Positions 44,104 through 53,626 of a stretch of 64,000 bases of DNA are shown here, in pieces. The first letter of the stretch is position 1, and every line of letters begins with the position of its first letter. Below the pieces are notes generated by a model. It searched no databases. It was not told the origin of the DNA and was given only the letters and a program-made list of their open reading frames with translations. Position numbers and translations under genes: made by a program. The DNA lies in the NCBI RefSeq assembly GCF_015070385.1, contig NZ_JADCSA010000003.1, positions 1 to 64,000 on the forward strand, given 5' to 3'. This DNA is from Nocardioides malaquae (lineage in GTDB: Bacteria; Actinomycetota; Actinomycetes; Propionibacteriales; Nocardioidaceae).

Positions 44104-44985
44104 GTGGAGACTTCTGCCTTCTCCGAGCTGCTGCTCTGGGTCCGCCGCGAGGGCCTGGAGATCGTCATGCTCCTCACCGGCTCCGTGCTGGTCGCCAGGC
44201 TGGTGACGTGGAGCGCCACGCGCTGGACCGGACGCATAGAGCGCAAGGAGCCGGACACCGGCAACCTAGTGCGCTCGGAGGAGGCCAAGCGCAACCACGC
44301 CCTGATCCAGCTGCTCGCCTGGGTTGCCGTGGTGGGGGTCTACATCGTGGCCGCTCTGTTGGTGCTCCAGGCGCTCGGCGTCTCCCTGAGCGCCGTGGTG
44401 CCGGCGGCGACCGTGGCCGGCGTGGCGCTCGGGTTCGGGGCCCAGCGCATCGTGCAGGACCTGTTGGCCGGCTTCTTCCTCTTCGCTGAGCGGCAGTACG
44501 GCTACGGCGACCTGATCCGCCTCGAGGCGCTCGGCGTCGGCACCCCGGTGATCGGCACGGTCGAGGAGTTCAGCCTGCGCACCACCACCGTGCGTACGCC
44601 CGAGGGCGAGGTGGTGATCACGCCCAACGGGCAGGTGATCCAGACGACCAACCTGTCGCGCGGGTGGGCGCGGGCGGTGATCGACGTGCCGCTGCCGGTG
44701 ACGGTCGACGTCAACCACGTGACCGACGTGCTGCGTGACGTCGGGCAGGCAGCGTACGAGGACGAGCGGCTGCGCGCCCTCCTGTTGGATGTGCCGACCG
44801 TGATGGGCGTGGAGTCGATCGAGGTCGACCAGTTCAAGGTGCGGGTGGTGGCCCGCACGCTGCCCGGCAAGCAGTTCGCCGTGGGGCGTACGCTGCGCGC
44901 GATGATCACGCGCCAGCTCCTCGCCGAGGGCATCCGTACGTCGGCCCAGCTGGCGACCGGCGAACCGACGGGCTCCTCCTCATGA
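44104..44985 (+). CDS. Small-conductance mechanosensitive channel (MscS family)
   Basis: A 293-residue channel with N-terminal helices (about 10-35 and 70-92), the pore helix VVPAATVAGVALGFGAQRIVQDLLAGFFLF (TM3 with Gly/Ala packing and the GFGAQ hinge), the beta domain (VGTVEEFSLRTTTVRTPEGEVVITPNG) and the C-terminal alpha/beta domain. It opens on membrane tension to relieve hypo-osmotic shock. The frame is open further upstream but GTG 44104 follows a leaderless promoter. It overlaps the next gene by 4 bp. Confidence 0.92.
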   Translation: METSAFSELLLWVRREGLEIVMLLTGSVLVARLVTWSATRWTGRIERKEPDTGNLVRSEEAKRNHALIQLLAWVAVVGVYIVAALLVLQALGVSLSAVVPAATVAGVALGFGAQRIVQDLLAGFFLFAERQYGYGDLIRLEALGVGTPVIGTVEEFSLRTTTVRTPEGEVVITPNGQVIQTTNLSRGWARAVIDVPLPVTVDVNHVTDVLRDVGQAAYEDERLRALLLDVPTVMGVESIEVDQFKVRVVARTLPGKQFAVGRTLRAMITRQLLAEGIRTSAQLATGEPTGSSS

Positions 44986-45392
44986 GCGCGAAGCGCTGGT
45001 CCTGGCCACGCCGCGGCCCCCGCCCCTCCACGGTGGTGCTCGCGGTGATCTTCGTGGCCGCTTTCGTCACCTATCTCTTCGTGCGCCCTCCGGAGCCCGT
45101 GACCGACCCGGGCGTCGACACGCCCCGCCAGGGCGAGCCGACACGCACCCAGGAGCCGGAGCCCGACCAGGAGTGGACGCCGACGCCGCGCCCCACCCGG
45201 AGCCCCTCCCCCACGCCGACCCGACCAGGCGACGAACCGACCGAGCCCACCGAGGAACCGACCGAGAGCCCGACCTCGGGGCCGACGGGGCGTCCCAGCC
45301 CGAGTGGCAGCACGTCGCCCGCGCCCTCCCCGTCGCCCACCGACGCCCCGGAGGAGACGGCTCCGCCCCCGGTGCCCGACCCCACTCCGTGA
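44982..45392 (+). CDS. Membrane-anchored Pro/Thr-rich protein
   Basis: A 136-residue protein: basic start, a transmembrane helix (about 17-35, TVVLAVIFVAAFVTYLFV) and an extracytoplasmic tail of about 95 residues dominated by Pro, Thr, Glu and Ser (PTPRPTRSPSPTPTRPGDE). No folded domain is present. It is translationally coupled to the mscS-like gene (4-bp overlap), so it could be an accessory or wall-spanning tether of the channel; this is inference. Confidence 0.75.
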   Translation: MSAKRWSWPRRGPRPSTVVLAVIFVAAFVTYLFVRPPEPVTDPGVDTPRQGEPTRTQEPEPDQEWTPTPRPTRSPSPTPTRPGDEPTEPTEEPTESPTSGPTGRPSPSGSTSPAPSPSPTDAPEETAPPPVPDPTP

Positions 45393-45394
45393 AC

Positions 45395-45428
45395 GACGAA
45401 GGCCCCCGCCGAGGCGGGGGCCTTCGTC
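45395..45428. terminator. Strong hairpin terminator
   Basis: GACGAAGGCCCCCGCC pairs with 45413-45428 in a stem of about 15 bp with a short loop, between the mscS operon and ssrA on the opposite strand. Confidence 0.85.
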
Positions 45429-45458
45429 ATGGCCAAGAGGGCTGGTGGTGAATGGTGC

Positions 45459-45829
45459 TGGTGGAGCTGCGGGGAATCGAACCCCGGTCCTCGAGCGCCG
45501 ATCCAGGTCTTCTACGGGTGTAGTCAGTGCTGTCGCTTTTCTCGGCCCCGGTGCTTGCGCTGACACATCACCGACGGGCTCAGCCAGGAAAAAGTCCCTG
45601 CCACCCCTCCTGACAGAGAGTGACAAGCAAGTCCTCTAGATGAGGCCTGGGTCCGGGACGAGGACGGATGCCCGGTCAGACCCTTCGATCACTGCTCAGG
45701 CAGCGAGAGCGAAGTCGTTGCGCTTAACGTTGGCAACTATGGGTTTCCAGCGATCGTTTACGAGATGACGCTGGCTTCTCGACCCGCTTCCCCTGGAACT
45801 AACGTCCCAAGTCGAAACCGATCAGCCCC
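45459..45829 (-). ncRNA. ssrA: Transfer-messenger RNA (tmRNA)
   Basis: 371 nt including CCA. The 5' end GGGGCTG (45829-45823) pairs with the 3' CAGCTCC (45469-45463); the T-arm GGTTCGATTCC and encoded ACCA (45462-45459) follow. The tag frame (45734-45696) reads Ala-Asn-Val-Lys-Arg-Asn-Asp-Phe-Ala-Leu-Ala-Ala-stop, the actinobacterial degradation tag. The RNA rescues stalled ribosomes with SmpB, encoded 1.6 kb upstream on the same strand. Confidence 0.97.
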
Positions 45830-45953
45830 TCTTGAGTTTTCAAACCGAACTGCTCAGCAGTCTACGGGTCACAACCAGCGGACCGCGACCGGTTATTCCC
45901 GGCCGCGGCCCGAGCGGCTGTCGGACGGCCCGGGTGGGCCGCCCCGGCGGTGA

Positions 45954-46448
45954 TCAGCGCAGCGACATCGCGCCGGAGGTCTCCGCCGCGAACGGGAGGT
46001 CCTGGTGCTCCTTGATGCGGGCGTCCAGCTTTTCGGCCACGTCGGCAGGCCAGTCAGACGTCTTGCGGGTCTCGAGGTCCACGTGGAGGAAGATCTCCTC
46101 CATGATGAAGCTGACCCGCTGGTGGGTCTCGTCGAGCAGGTAGACCAGCACGTGGGCGGCACGGTCGGAGCGGCCCAGCAGACGCACACGCACGGAGAGC
46201 CGGTCGCCGGTGCGCAGCTCGTGCGGGTAGGTCATGTGGTGCTCGGCCGTGAAGACGGCCTGCCCAGCGATGTTGGGCCACTGCATCGGGATGCCGAGGT
46301 CGACGAGCGACTCGTCGAGGCCCTCGGAGGCGATCCCCACGTAGTGGCGGATGTTCAGATGTCCGTTGATGTCCTCGAAGCCCTGGGGCACGACCTGCTC
46401 ACAGAAGGCAGGCAGCGCGGAGAGCTCCTCATAAGTCGGTGCAGCCAC
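45954..46448 (-). CDS. Hotdog-fold acyl-CoA thioesterase
   Basis: A 164-residue 4HBT-type protein with the DINGHLNIRHYVGIASEGLDESL segment (Asp-x-x-Gly-His near the catalytic Asp/Asn) and FTAEHHMTYPHELRTGDRLSVRVRL strands. It is related to FcbC/YbgC-like thioesterases; the substrate is unknown. It lies between ssrA and the amidohydrolase gene on the same strand. Confidence 0.88.
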   Translation of the reverse strand: MAAPTYEELSALPAFCEQVVPQGFEDINGHLNIRHYVGIASEGLDESLVDLGIPMQWPNIAGQAVFTAEHHMTYPHELRTGDRLSVRVRLLGRSDRAAHVLVYLLDETHQRVSFIMEEIFLHVDLETRKTSDWPADVAEKLDARIKEHQDLPFAAETSGAMSLR

Positions 46449-46505
46449 CCGGGCATTCTCACACGTCGCCCGGGCGTTCTCGCTCGCCGCCCACGTGTCG
46501 CCGCG

Positions 46506-47420
46506 TCAGCGACCGAAGAGGCGCGTGCCGTTCTCCCAGCAGACGGCGCGCAGCCACTCCTCCCCCAGCCCCAGGCGCTCCAGCGACTCGAGCTGGTGGG
46601 CGTAGGGGTAGGGGATGTTCGGGAAGTCCGAGCCGAGCAGCACCTTCTCCCCCAGCGCCTCCAGACGCGGCAGCAGGTCGGCAGGGAAGACGCCGCCCAT
46701 CTCGTCGAAGAAGTCGGTGAAGGCCATCGTGGTGTCGAGGCGCACGCGCTCGTAGGTCTCGGCGAGCTCGAGGAACTCGCGATATTCCGGGGCGCCCATG
46801 TGGGCGATGACCAACTGGAGCCGCGGGTGACGGCGCAGCAGCTCCGCGACCGGCCCGGGCCCGGTGTACGCGTTGGGCACCGGCCCACTGCCGGCGTGCA
46901 GCACCACGGGCGTACCGGCCTCCGCGACGACGCCCCACGCGTCGTCGAGCAGCGGGTCGGTCACGTGGAAGGCGCCCACCTGCACGTGCACCTTGAAGAG
47001 CTCGAGCCCGCTGGCGATCCGCTCAGAGACGTACGCTGCCGCACCCGGCTCGGGGAAGAAGGTGCCGCAGTGCAGCGCCCCGGGCGTCCGCGACGCGAAG
47101 TCGGCGGCCCAGTCGTTGAGGAACTCGGCCATCTCGGCCTTGTGGGCGTAGGGCAGGGCGCTGAAGTGGCGCACGCCGAACTCGCCCAGGATCTCGGCGA
47201 GCCGGACGTCGGTGTCGCGGTAGCGCAGCGGCCACGGGCGACCGATGGCCGGGCCGGCGAGGTCGAACTGGGCGCGCACCTTGGCGAAGACGCGCGGCGG
47301 CAGGAAGTGGGTGTGCACGTCGAAGAGGCCCGGCAGCGTCAGGCGCTCGGTCCAGTCGCGGACCGCCGCGGCGTCGGGGTGCAGCTCGACGCGCTGCACC
47401 TGCTCGGTCTCAGTCGTCAC
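46506..47420 (-). CDS. Amidohydrolase family 2 protein
   Basis: A 304-residue metal-dependent TIM-barrel hydrolase or decarboxylase. Motifs are FDVHTHFLPP (HxH), ELFKVHVQVG, VVLHAG, VIAHMG and LLGSDFPNIPYPY (metal Asp). The family includes ACMSD-like decarboxylases and lactonases; the reaction is open. It ends 85 bp before the thioesterase and starts 9 bp after smpB ends, so it is probably in the smpB transcript. Confidence 0.88.
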   Translation of the reverse strand: MTTETEQVQRVELHPDAAAVRDWTERLTLPGLFDVHTHFLPPRVFAKVRAQFDLAGPAIGRPWPLRYRDTDVRLAEILGEFGVRHFSALPYAHKAEMAEFLNDWAADFASRTPGALHCGTFFPEPGAAAYVSERIASGLELFKVHVQVGAFHVTDPLLDDAWGVVAEAGTPVVLHAGSGPVPNAYTGPGPVAELLRRHPRLQLVIAHMGAPEYREFLELAETYERVRLDTTMAFTDFFDEMGGVFPADLLPRLEALGEKVLLGSDFPNIPYPYAHQLESLERLGLGEEWLRAVCWENGTRLFGR

Positions 47421-47429
47421 CGGCGCGGC

Positions 47430-47909
47430 TCAGTCCTTGAAGCCCTTGAGCCGGCGCTGGACGGCCTGCTCCTTCTCGCGGTTGGCCTGCCGCTCGGCCA
47501 GCGCGTGGCGCTTGTCGAACGACTTCTTGCCCTTGGCCAGGGCGATCTCGACCTTGGCGCGCCCGTCCTTGAAGTAGAGCGAGAGCGGCACCAACGTGTA
47601 GCCCTTGTCGGTGACCTTCTTCTCGATCTTGTCGATCTCGTGGCGGTTGAGCAGCAGCTTGCGCTTGCGACGCGAGGCGTGGTTGGTCCAGGTGCCCTGG
47701 GAGTACTCCGGGATGTGCACCTGGAGCAGCCATGCCTCACCGTTGTCGATCTCGGCGAACCCGTCGACGAGCGAGGCGCGACCCTGGCGCAGCGACTTCA
47801 CCTCGGTGCCCTGGAGCACGATGCCGGCTTCCCACGTGTCCTCGATGTGGTAGTCGTGCCGCGCCTTCTTGTTCTGCGCGATCAGCTTCGTGCCCTGCTC
47901 CTTGGCCAT
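47430..47909 (-). CDS. smpB: SsrA-binding protein SmpB
   Basis: A 159-residue tmRNA partner: [61 protein letters not shown] and the C-terminal tail [20 protein letters not shown], which mimics the codon-anticodon in the ribosome. It brings alanyl-tmRNA to stalled ribosomes. GAGGATGGG precedes ATG 47909. The gene is in its usual place after ftsX and an M23 peptidase gene. Confidence 0.97.
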   Translation of the reverse strand: MAKEQGTKLIAQNKKARHDYHIEDTWEAGIVLQGTEVKSLRQGRASLVDGFAEIDNGEAWLLQVHIPEYSQGTWTNHASRRKRKLLLNRHEIDKIEKKVTDKGYTLVPLSLYFKDGRAKVEIALAKGKKSFDKRHALAERQANREKEQAVQRRLKGFKD

Positions 47910-47951
47910 CTGCCCATCCTCTCAACACCGGGCAAGTGGATTTCGCGCGGG

Positions 47952-49208
47952 TCAGAGCCACTTGCGCGGGTCGACGGTCTTGCCGTTGACCATCACCGTG
48001 AAGTGCAGGTGGCACCCGGTGGACCAGCCGGTCGAGCCGACGTAGCCGATGATCTGGCCCCGCCGGACCCGCTGGCCCACGCCCACCGTGTAGTGGGTGG
48101 CGTGGTTGTAGATGCTGGCGACGCCCACGCCGGCGAGCAGGCCGTGGTCGAGCACCAGGCGGTTGCCGTAGACCTCGCTGTAGTACGAGGAGGCGATGCG
48201 GCCGCTGGCGGTGGCGTAGAGCGGCGAGCCGCAGCCGGCCGCCCAGTCCTGGCCGTCGTGCATGCCCCAGTAGCCGTAGATCGGGTGGCGACGGTAGCCG
48301 TAGGGCGACGTCATGGTGGCGCCACTGACCGGGGAGGAGAGCACGCCGGACGAGTTGCCGGGCTTGGCGCGGCTGCCCTGGCGGGCGGCGCGGCGCGCGA
48401 GCATCCGGGCGATCCGGTCCTCCTCCTGCTTCAGCTTCGCGAGCGCCCTCTGGTCGGCGGCCTTCGCGCGGGCCGCCGAGGACTGCGCCGTACGCCGCGC
48501 GGAGACGAGGGCCGAGACCTGGTCGCGGGCCTGCTTGGCCTCTGCGCGCAGGCCCTCCATCGCCTTCAGGTGGGCGGCGGCGGCCTCGCGCTTGTCCTCG
48601 ACGTCCTCCTTCGCCTCCTCGACCTGCGCCTCGGTGACGTCGAGGATCACCTCGGAGGCGAGCAGTGCCTGGTAGGACTGGTCCTCGCGGTCGACGATGG
48701 CGTCGCGCATCTCCGTCTGCCGGGCCAGGTCGGCCGGCGTCTGGGCGTCCATCAGCGAGGCGAAGGCGATCAGCGCCGGGTCGCCCTGCTGGTAGTACTC
48801 CGTGATCGTCGCGGCCACCTGCTCGCGCTGGAGCAGCGCGGCGAGACGGCCCTCGGCCAGCTCGCGGCGGGCGCGTCGCAGCTCCGCGACGGCCTCCTCG
48901 AGCTCCTTCTGCATCTGGGCGTCGCGCACCTCGGCGGCGTCGACCTTGGCCTGCGCGGCGGCGAGCACGCCCTGGGCGCGGGAGAGCTCCGTACGCGCCT
49001 GGGCCAGGCGAGCGCTCGCCCGGGCCATGCGACGGCTCGAGGAGTGCAGGTCGGACTGGGCGTCCTTGATCTGCTCCTTGTTCTGCCGCTGCTTGTCCTT
49101 CAGGTCGTCGGCGCTGGCCTGCGGCACCGCGAGCAGGGCGGCGGACGCCACGAACACCGCGACCGCGGCGGTCACGCGGCGTCGCGAGCGGGGAAGGAAG
49201 TGACGCAC
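47952..49208 (-). CDS. M23 peptidase with coiled-coil (EnvC/RipC-like hydrolase)
   Basis: A 418-residue secreted protein: signal peptide (about 1-33), a long coiled coil (about 35-245, Ala/Glu/Arg-rich), and a C-terminal LytM domain with HDGQDWAAGCG (metal His/Asp), SIYNHATHYTVGVGQRV and TGCHLHFTVMVNG (HxH). The first metal motif is HxxxD as in active enzymes. Located directly downstream of ftsX, it is likely the wall hydrolase or activator controlled by FtsEX during division, as in other actinobacteria. Confidence 0.92.
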   Translation of the reverse strand: MRHFLPRSRRRVTAAVAVFVASAALLAVPQASADDLKDKQRQNKEQIKDAQSDLHSSSRRMARASARLAQARTELSRAQGVLAAAQAKVDAAEVRDAQMQKELEEAVAELRRARRELAEGRLAALLQREQVAATITEYYQQGDPALIAFASLMDAQTPADLARQTEMRDAIVDREDQSYQALLASEVILDVTEAQVEEAKEDVEDKREAAAAHLKAMEGLRAEAKQARDQVSALVSARRTAQSSAARAKAADQRALAKLKQEEDRIARMLARRAARQGSRAKPGNSSGVLSSPVSGATMTSPYGYRRHPIYGYWGMHDGQDWAAGCGSPLYATASGRIASSYYSEVYGNRLVLDHGLLAGVGVASIYNHATHYTVGVGQRVRRGQIIGYVGSTGWSTGCHLHFTVMVNGKTVDPRKWL

Positions 49209-49263
49209 GAAGGCAGCCTTCGAAGTTCGGGGAAGAGAACGGATCGACCGTAGCCCAGCCGGA

Positions 49264-50175
49264 TCAGACTTTGAGGTATTTCCGCGTGAGCACGAGTGTC
49301 GGCAGCAGGGTCAGCAGCGGGCCCAGCAGCGCGATGGCCACCACCGCCGTGCCGAACTCACCTGCCCCGATCCACGGCATGAACTTCAACGCGTCGCCGG
49401 CCCGCTGGTGGATGCCGAAGTACATGAAGGCGCCCAGCGCCCCCGAGGCCAGGGCGACGCCGGCCAGGGCGGTGACCAGGGCCTCGAGCAGGAAGGGCAG
49501 CGCGATGTAGGTGGTCGAGGCGCCCACCAGCCGCATGATGCCGATCTCCTTGCGGCGGGCGAAGGCCGCGAGCCGGATCGTGTTGCCGACCAGGAGCAGC
49601 GCGGCGACGACCAGGAAGCCCGCGATGCCCAGGGCTCCCCACTGCAGGGCGTTGATCGAGCCGTAGATCGGCTTGAGGGTCTCGCGCATGTCGCGGATGC
49701 CGGACACGCCGTCGAGCCCGGTCACCGCGGAGGTGATGCCTTCGTACTCGTCGGGGTCCTTGAGCTCGATCCAGACCGACTCGGGCATGTCGTCGGCGGT
49801 GGCCGCGGGGTTCGGGCCCTCGAAGCGCTCCTCGCCGACGAGCTCCTTGACCTTCTCGAAGGCCTCCTCCTTGGACTCCAGGTGGAAGCCGGCGACCTCG
49901 GGGTTCTCCTCGACGACCGCCACCACGGCGTCGCGCTGGGCGTCGGTCACCTCGCCGGTGCAGGCGGCGTTGGAGTCGTTGGCCTTGCACAGCCAGACCG
50001 TGATCTGGAGCTGGGAGCCCCAGTGGTCGGCCGCCTTGGAGGCCTGTTGGTTGAGCAGGACGCCCATGCCCACGAGCGTGAGGGAGACGAAGAGGGTCAG
50101 CACCACGGCCAGGTGCATCGACAGGTTGCGGCGCAGCCCCTGGCCGAGCTCGGAGAAGACGTATCGCAGCTGCAT
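49264..50175 (-). CDS. ftsX: Cell-division ABC permease FtsX
   Basis: A 303-residue membrane protein with four helices. The first follows LGQGLRRNLSMHLAVVLTLFVSLTLVG, then comes an extracellular domain (about 45-165, two Cys in LCKANDSNAACTGE), then three C-terminal helices of the FtsX/MacB type. With FtsE it transmits ATP hydrolysis to an extracellular peptidoglycan hydrolase. Its start lies 3 bp after ftsE. Confidence 0.95.
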   Translation of the reverse strand: MQLRYVFSELGQGLRRNLSMHLAVVLTLFVSLTLVGMGVLLNQQASKAADHWGSQLQITVWLCKANDSNAACTGEVTDAQRDAVVAVVEENPEVAGFHLESKEEAFEKVKELVGEERFEGPNPAATADDMPESVWIELKDPDEYEGITSAVTGLDGVSGIRDMRETLKPIYGSINALQWGALGIAGFLVVAALLLVGNTIRLAAFARRKEIGIMRLVGASTTYIALPFLLEALVTALAGVALASGALGAFMYFGIHQRAGDALKFMPWIGAGEFGTAVVAIALLGPLLTLLPTLVLTRKYLKV

Positions 50176-50178
50176 GGC

Positions 50179-50868
50179 TCAGCCCTTCCCGCCGTAGACG
50201 CCCTGGGCCTGGTCACGCACGGTGCGTCCGTGCTCCAGCTCGATGACGCGCTTGCGCATCTGGTCGACGATGCCGGCGTCGTGGGTGGCCATGACGACGG
50301 TGGTGCCGGTGCGGTTGATCCGGTCGAGCAGCTTCATGATGCCGACCGAGGTCGTGGGGTCGAGGTTGCCGGTGGGCTCGTCGGCGATGAGGATCATCGG
50401 CCGGTTGACGAAGGCCCGGGCGACGGCGACGCGCTGCTGCTCACCGCCGGAGAGCTCGTCGGGCATGCGGTCGGCCTTGCCGTCCAGGCCCACGAGCTCG
50501 AGCGTCTCGGGCACCAGCTTCTTGATGTCGGAGCGCGAACGGCCCGTCACCTGCATGGCGAAGGCGACGTTCTCGGAGACCGTCTTGTTGGGCAGCAGGC
50601 GGAAGTCCTGGAAGACCGTGCCGATGTCGCGACGCAGCCGCGGCACCTTCCAGTTGGCCAGGCGGTTGATCTCCTTGCCGGCGACGTAGACCCGGCCGGA
50701 GGTCGGGCGGTACTCGCGCAGCACCAGCCGCAGGAAGGTCGACTTGCCCGATCCGGACGAGCCGACGAGGAAGACGAACTCCCCCTTGTCGATCTCGACC
50801 GACACCTGGTCGAGGGCCGGTTGGGGGTGCCCGGGGTAGGACTTGGTGACCTTCTCGAAGCGAATCAC
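50179..50868 (-). CDS. ftsE: Cell-division ATP-binding protein FtsE
   Basis: A 229-residue ATPase: Walker [12 protein letters not shown]-loop [13 protein letters not shown], signature [16 protein letters not shown], Walker [13 protein letters not shown] and switch VVMATHD. GTG 50868 begins the conserved [12 protein letters not shown] and lies 8 nt after TAGTGT; GTG 50880 overlaps that hexamer. The open frame to 51381 is antisense to the metallopeptidase gene. It partners FtsX. Confidence 0.95.
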   Translation of the reverse strand: MIRFEKVTKSYPGHPQPALDQVSVEIDKGEFVFLVGSSGSGKSTFLRLVLREYRPTSGRVYVAGKEINRLANWKVPRLRRDIGTVFQDFRLLPNKTVSENVAFAMQVTGRSRSDIKKLVPETLELVGLDGKADRMPDELSGGEQQRVAVARAFVNRPMILIADEPTGNLDPTTSVGIMKLLDRINRTGTTVVMATHDAGIVDQMRKRVIELEHGRTVRDQAQGVYGGKG

Positions 50869-50876
50869 GTGGATCG

Positions 50877-50882
50877 ACACTA
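50877..50882 (-). promoter_or_regulatory. -10 hexamer of a predicted leaderless promoter (ftsE)
   Basis: TAGTGT on the minus strand, 8 nt before GTG 50868. Confidence 0.5.
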
Positions 50883-50968
50883 GCCGAGCCGTGGCTGCTC
50901 TCCGGGACGCTCGCCCACGGCATCCTCGGGGTTTCGACGAACCCCCCGTCACAGCGCCCGCGCGCGGA

Positions 50969-50974
50969 TAGATT
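50969..50974 (+). promoter_or_regulatory. -10 hexamer of a predicted leaderless promoter (metallopeptidase)
   Basis: TAGATT lies 6 nt before GTG 50981. Confidence 0.5.
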
Positions 50975-50980
50975 GCGGGC

Positions 50981-53593
50981 GTGCCTCTCCCCCGCTCCTG
51001 GGCTCGTACGCTCGGCGCCACGACCGCCCTGACGGTTGCCGCCGGCGTGCTCATGGCCCCGTCGACCACTGCCCAGCCCTCCGTCACGCAGTCCTCGGTG
51101 GCCCAGCCCTCGGTGGCCCAGCCCTCGGTCGAGGGGGCGAGCAGGGCGAGCGGTGCTCCGTCCGAGGAGACCCGACTGCTGCCCGACGGCGCCCTGGGCG
51201 CGCGGGCCGTCCGGGCGCTCGAGCGCAACGGCGCGCTGGCCGAGGCGGCGCGCCGCAACGGACGTACGCCGCGGGCGCTACGAGAGCTGCTGGTCTCCGA
51301 CCCCACGTTCGGCGTGGACCGGGCCGGCCGCCTGCTGGTGGCCGACGAGCGCCACCCCGACCTGCACGACCACGCGGACAAGGCAGCCGAGGCAGACGGG
51401 TCAGACGAGGTCGCCTCCTCCGGCCGCGCCGGCCTGGCAGCCCCCCTGGCCCAGACCCTCGACCTGCACAGCCGTCCGGGATCGAACCGGACGATCTACC
51501 TCGACGTCGACGGCCACGACCTCACCGACAGCTGGTGGGAGGCCGACGGCTTCCACGCCGGGTGGGACCCCGCCAAGGACGGGCCCCAGTTCTCCGACGG
51601 CGAGCTCCGGCTGCTGCAGGAGGTCTGGGCCCGCGTGGCCGAGGACTACGCGCACTACGACGTCAACGTGACCACCGCCGACCCCGGCCACGACGCCCTG
51701 GTGCGGTCGTCGACCAGCGACGACAACTTCGGGATGCGGGCCCTGCTCAGCGACAGCGCCGCCCTGGCCGACGCCGTCGCCGGCCCCGGCACCTCCACCA
51801 TCGGCATGGCCTACATCGACATCTTCAACCGTGTGGGGGCCGACTCACCCGCGCTCGTCTTCTCTGGGCGGCTCGGCCCTGACGCCGCCGTGGTCGCCGA
51901 CACGATCACGCACGAGGTGGGTCACACGCTCTCGCTGGACCACGTCTCCGACAGCAGCACGCAGCTGCACCACGCCCTCATGTATCCCAGTGTGGGCCGG
52001 GCACCCCGCACGGTCTGGACCCGCGTCGACCTGGACGCGATCCCCGCGCACGGCCTGTCCGTGGTGGCCGACGAGCCCGGCACGTCGCGCGCCGACGCCC
52101 CGCTGACGACCACCTCCCCCGTGCACGGCACGATCGCCGCCAGCACCGACGTCGACTGGTTCCGCTACGACGGCTGCACCACCATGGCCGCGACGGCCCG
52201 CGTGGCGACGCACGGCCCCAACCTGGACTTGCACCTGTCGCTGCACGACGCCGGTGGCACCCAGCTCGCTGCCGACGCCCCGCAGACCACCTACACCAAC
52301 GGCGTGCTCGCTGGCCTGGATGCCTCGCTGGAGCGGACCGTCACACGAGGGACCTACTACCTCGCGGTCCGCGGCGCCGGCTCCGCCGCCGGTGGTGGTG
52401 CGGGGGTCTACGACAACACCGCGAGCCTGGGCAACTACACCCTCGACGTGAGCGGCTGCGCCTCCGTGCCGGCCACCGCTCCCGGGGCGCCGACCGCTGC
52501 CGCCGCCGTGACCACCCAGGACGGCACGACCACCCTGACCTGGTCTCCCCCCACCACCACCGGGGGTGCTCCGGTCACAAGCTACGTCGTGCGGCTGGGC
52601 TCCGGAGCGGCCGTGACCCTGCCTGCGACGGCGCGCAGCCACAGCGCCGTCACCGGCGCCGGAGTGCGGGTCACGGCGTCGGTCGCGGCCGTCAACGCCG
52701 CTGGCACCTCACCGGCTGCCACCGTGGCCTCGTTGCTCCCGCCCCCGGCGCCAGTGCACGTCGGGATGGAGTCCTACGACGAGATCTCGTGGCTGCCCGT
52801 GGTGGTCCAGCAGACCGAGGACCCCGGGACCCACCTCGAGATCAAGGCCGGCGGGTGGACCTGGAGCCCCGTCCCGCTCACCCGCCGCACCCTGATCTAC
52901 AAGGAGGACCTGCCTCTCGGCAGCGTGTTCGAGGCCCGGGTGACCAACGCGGCGGGCGCCAGCCCGTGGAAGAGCTTCACCGTCGGCGCGACGGCCCCTC
53001 CCGCGCCCACTCCCGGCCCCTGGCCCACGCCGAGCCCGACACCGAGCCCGACGGAGTCACCCAGTCCGAGCCCCACGGCCGTGCCGAGCCCGTCCCCCAC
53101 GAGCAGCCCGTCGCCCAGCCCGACGGTCTCGCCGAGCCCCACCTCGGCACCGACGGCGGCGCCCACCGGCGCTCCGACGCCCGGGCCGACCGCAGGCCCC
53201 ACGGCCAGCCCGACCGCTGGTCCCACGAGCGCGCCGACAGCCGGCCCGACGACCGCCCCGGTCCCGGCACCGAAGGTGCGTCCCGGGAAGCCGCGTCAGG
53301 TCAAGGCGGCGTCCGGCCCCCGCGGCGGCCCGAAGACCGTCCGGGTGCGCTGGCGCGCCCCGAAGGCCTCCGGCAGTCACCCGGTCACCCGCTACCGCAT
53401 CGTGCTCCGCAAGGTGAACGCCCGCGGCAAGGTCGTCGGCAAGGCGCGCGTCGTCGTGGTCACGACCCGCAAGGCCCGGGTGACCCGGCAGGTTCGCCTC
53501 GGTCAGGGCCGCTGGAAGGTGCGCGTCCGCGCGGGCAGCGCGGCCGGATGGTCGGCGTACTCCCGTTGGAGCCGTCCGGTCACCGCTCGCTGA
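50981..53593 (+). CDS. Secreted metzincin-type metalloprotease with fibronectin and Pro-rich regions
   Basis: An 870-residue secreted protein: signal peptide (to about 32), a (Ala-Gln-Pro-Ser-Val) repeat, a zinc-protease domain with [11 protein letters not shown] (HExxHxxxxxH) at about 308 and a following Met in ALMYPS that can serve as the Met-turn, a prepeptidase-like beta domain (about 370-500), a fibronectin III-like region (505-590), a Pro/Thr/Ser-rich spacer (about 670-765) and a C-terminal fibronectin III-like domain rich in Lys/Arg. Probably extracellular, possibly wall-associated. It is inserted, on the opposite strand, between ftsE and prfB. Confidence 0.88.
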   Translation: MPLPRSWARTLGATTALTVAAGVLMAPSTTAQPSVTQSSVAQPSVAQPSVEGASRASGAPSEETRLLPDGALGARAVRALERNGALAEAARRNGRTPRALRELLVSDPTFGVDRAGRLLVADERHPDLHDHADKAAEADGSDEVASSGRAGLAAPLAQTLDLHSRPGSNRTIYLDVDGHDLTDSWWEADGFHAGWDPAKDGPQFSDGELRLLQEVWARVAEDYAHYDVNVTTADPGHDALVRSSTSDDNFGMRALLSDSAALADAVAGPGTSTIGMAYIDIFNRVGADSPALVFSGRLGPDAAVVADTITHEVGHTLSLDHVSDSSTQLHHALMYPSVGRAPRTVWTRVDLDAIPAHGLSVVADEPGTSRADAPLTTTSPVHGTIAASTDVDWFRYDGCTTMAATARVATHGPNLDLHLSLHDAGGTQLAADAPQTTYTNGVLAGLDASLERTVTRGTYYLAVRGAGSAAGGGAGVYDNTASLGNYTLDVSGCASVPATAPGAPTAAAAVTTQDGTTTLTWSPPTTTGGAPVTSYVVRLGSGAAVTLPATARSHSAVTGAGVRVTASVAAVNAAGTSPAATVASLLPPPAPVHVGMESYDEISWLPVVVQQTEDPGTHLEIKAGGWTWSPVPLTRRTLIYKEDLPLGSVFEARVTNAAGASPWKSFTVGATAPPAPTPGPWPTPSPTPSPTESPSPSPTAVPSPSPTSSPSPSPTVSPSPTSAPTAAPTGAPTPGPTAGPTASPTAGPTSAPTAGPTTAPVPAPKVRPGKPRQVKAASGPRGGPKTVRVRWRAPKASGSHPVTRYRIVLRKVNARGKVVGKARVVVVTTRKARVTRQVRLGQGRWKVRVRAGSAAGWSAYSRWSRPVTAR
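51071..51130 (+). repeat. 15-bp tandem coding repeat, four units
   Basis: Units start at 51071, 51086, 51101 and 51116 with consensus GCCCAGCCCTCGGTG, encoding Ala-Gln-Pro-Ser-Val; the second unit has diverged. The unit length matches that at 17126-17230 but the sequence does not. Confidence 0.85.
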
Positions 53594-53626
53594 GGTCGGG
53601 TGGCCGGGCCCCCGACCCGGCGGGGC

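Noticed and set aside
46005-49253. A 1082-residue plus-strand open frame
   Set aside because: It is antisense to thioesterase, amidohydrolase, smpB and the M23 gene, all of which have clear family motifs.
52990-53280. Independent tandem repeat element
   Set aside because: It is the Pro/Thr/Ser-rich spacer of the metalloprotease, coded in frame with irregular units.
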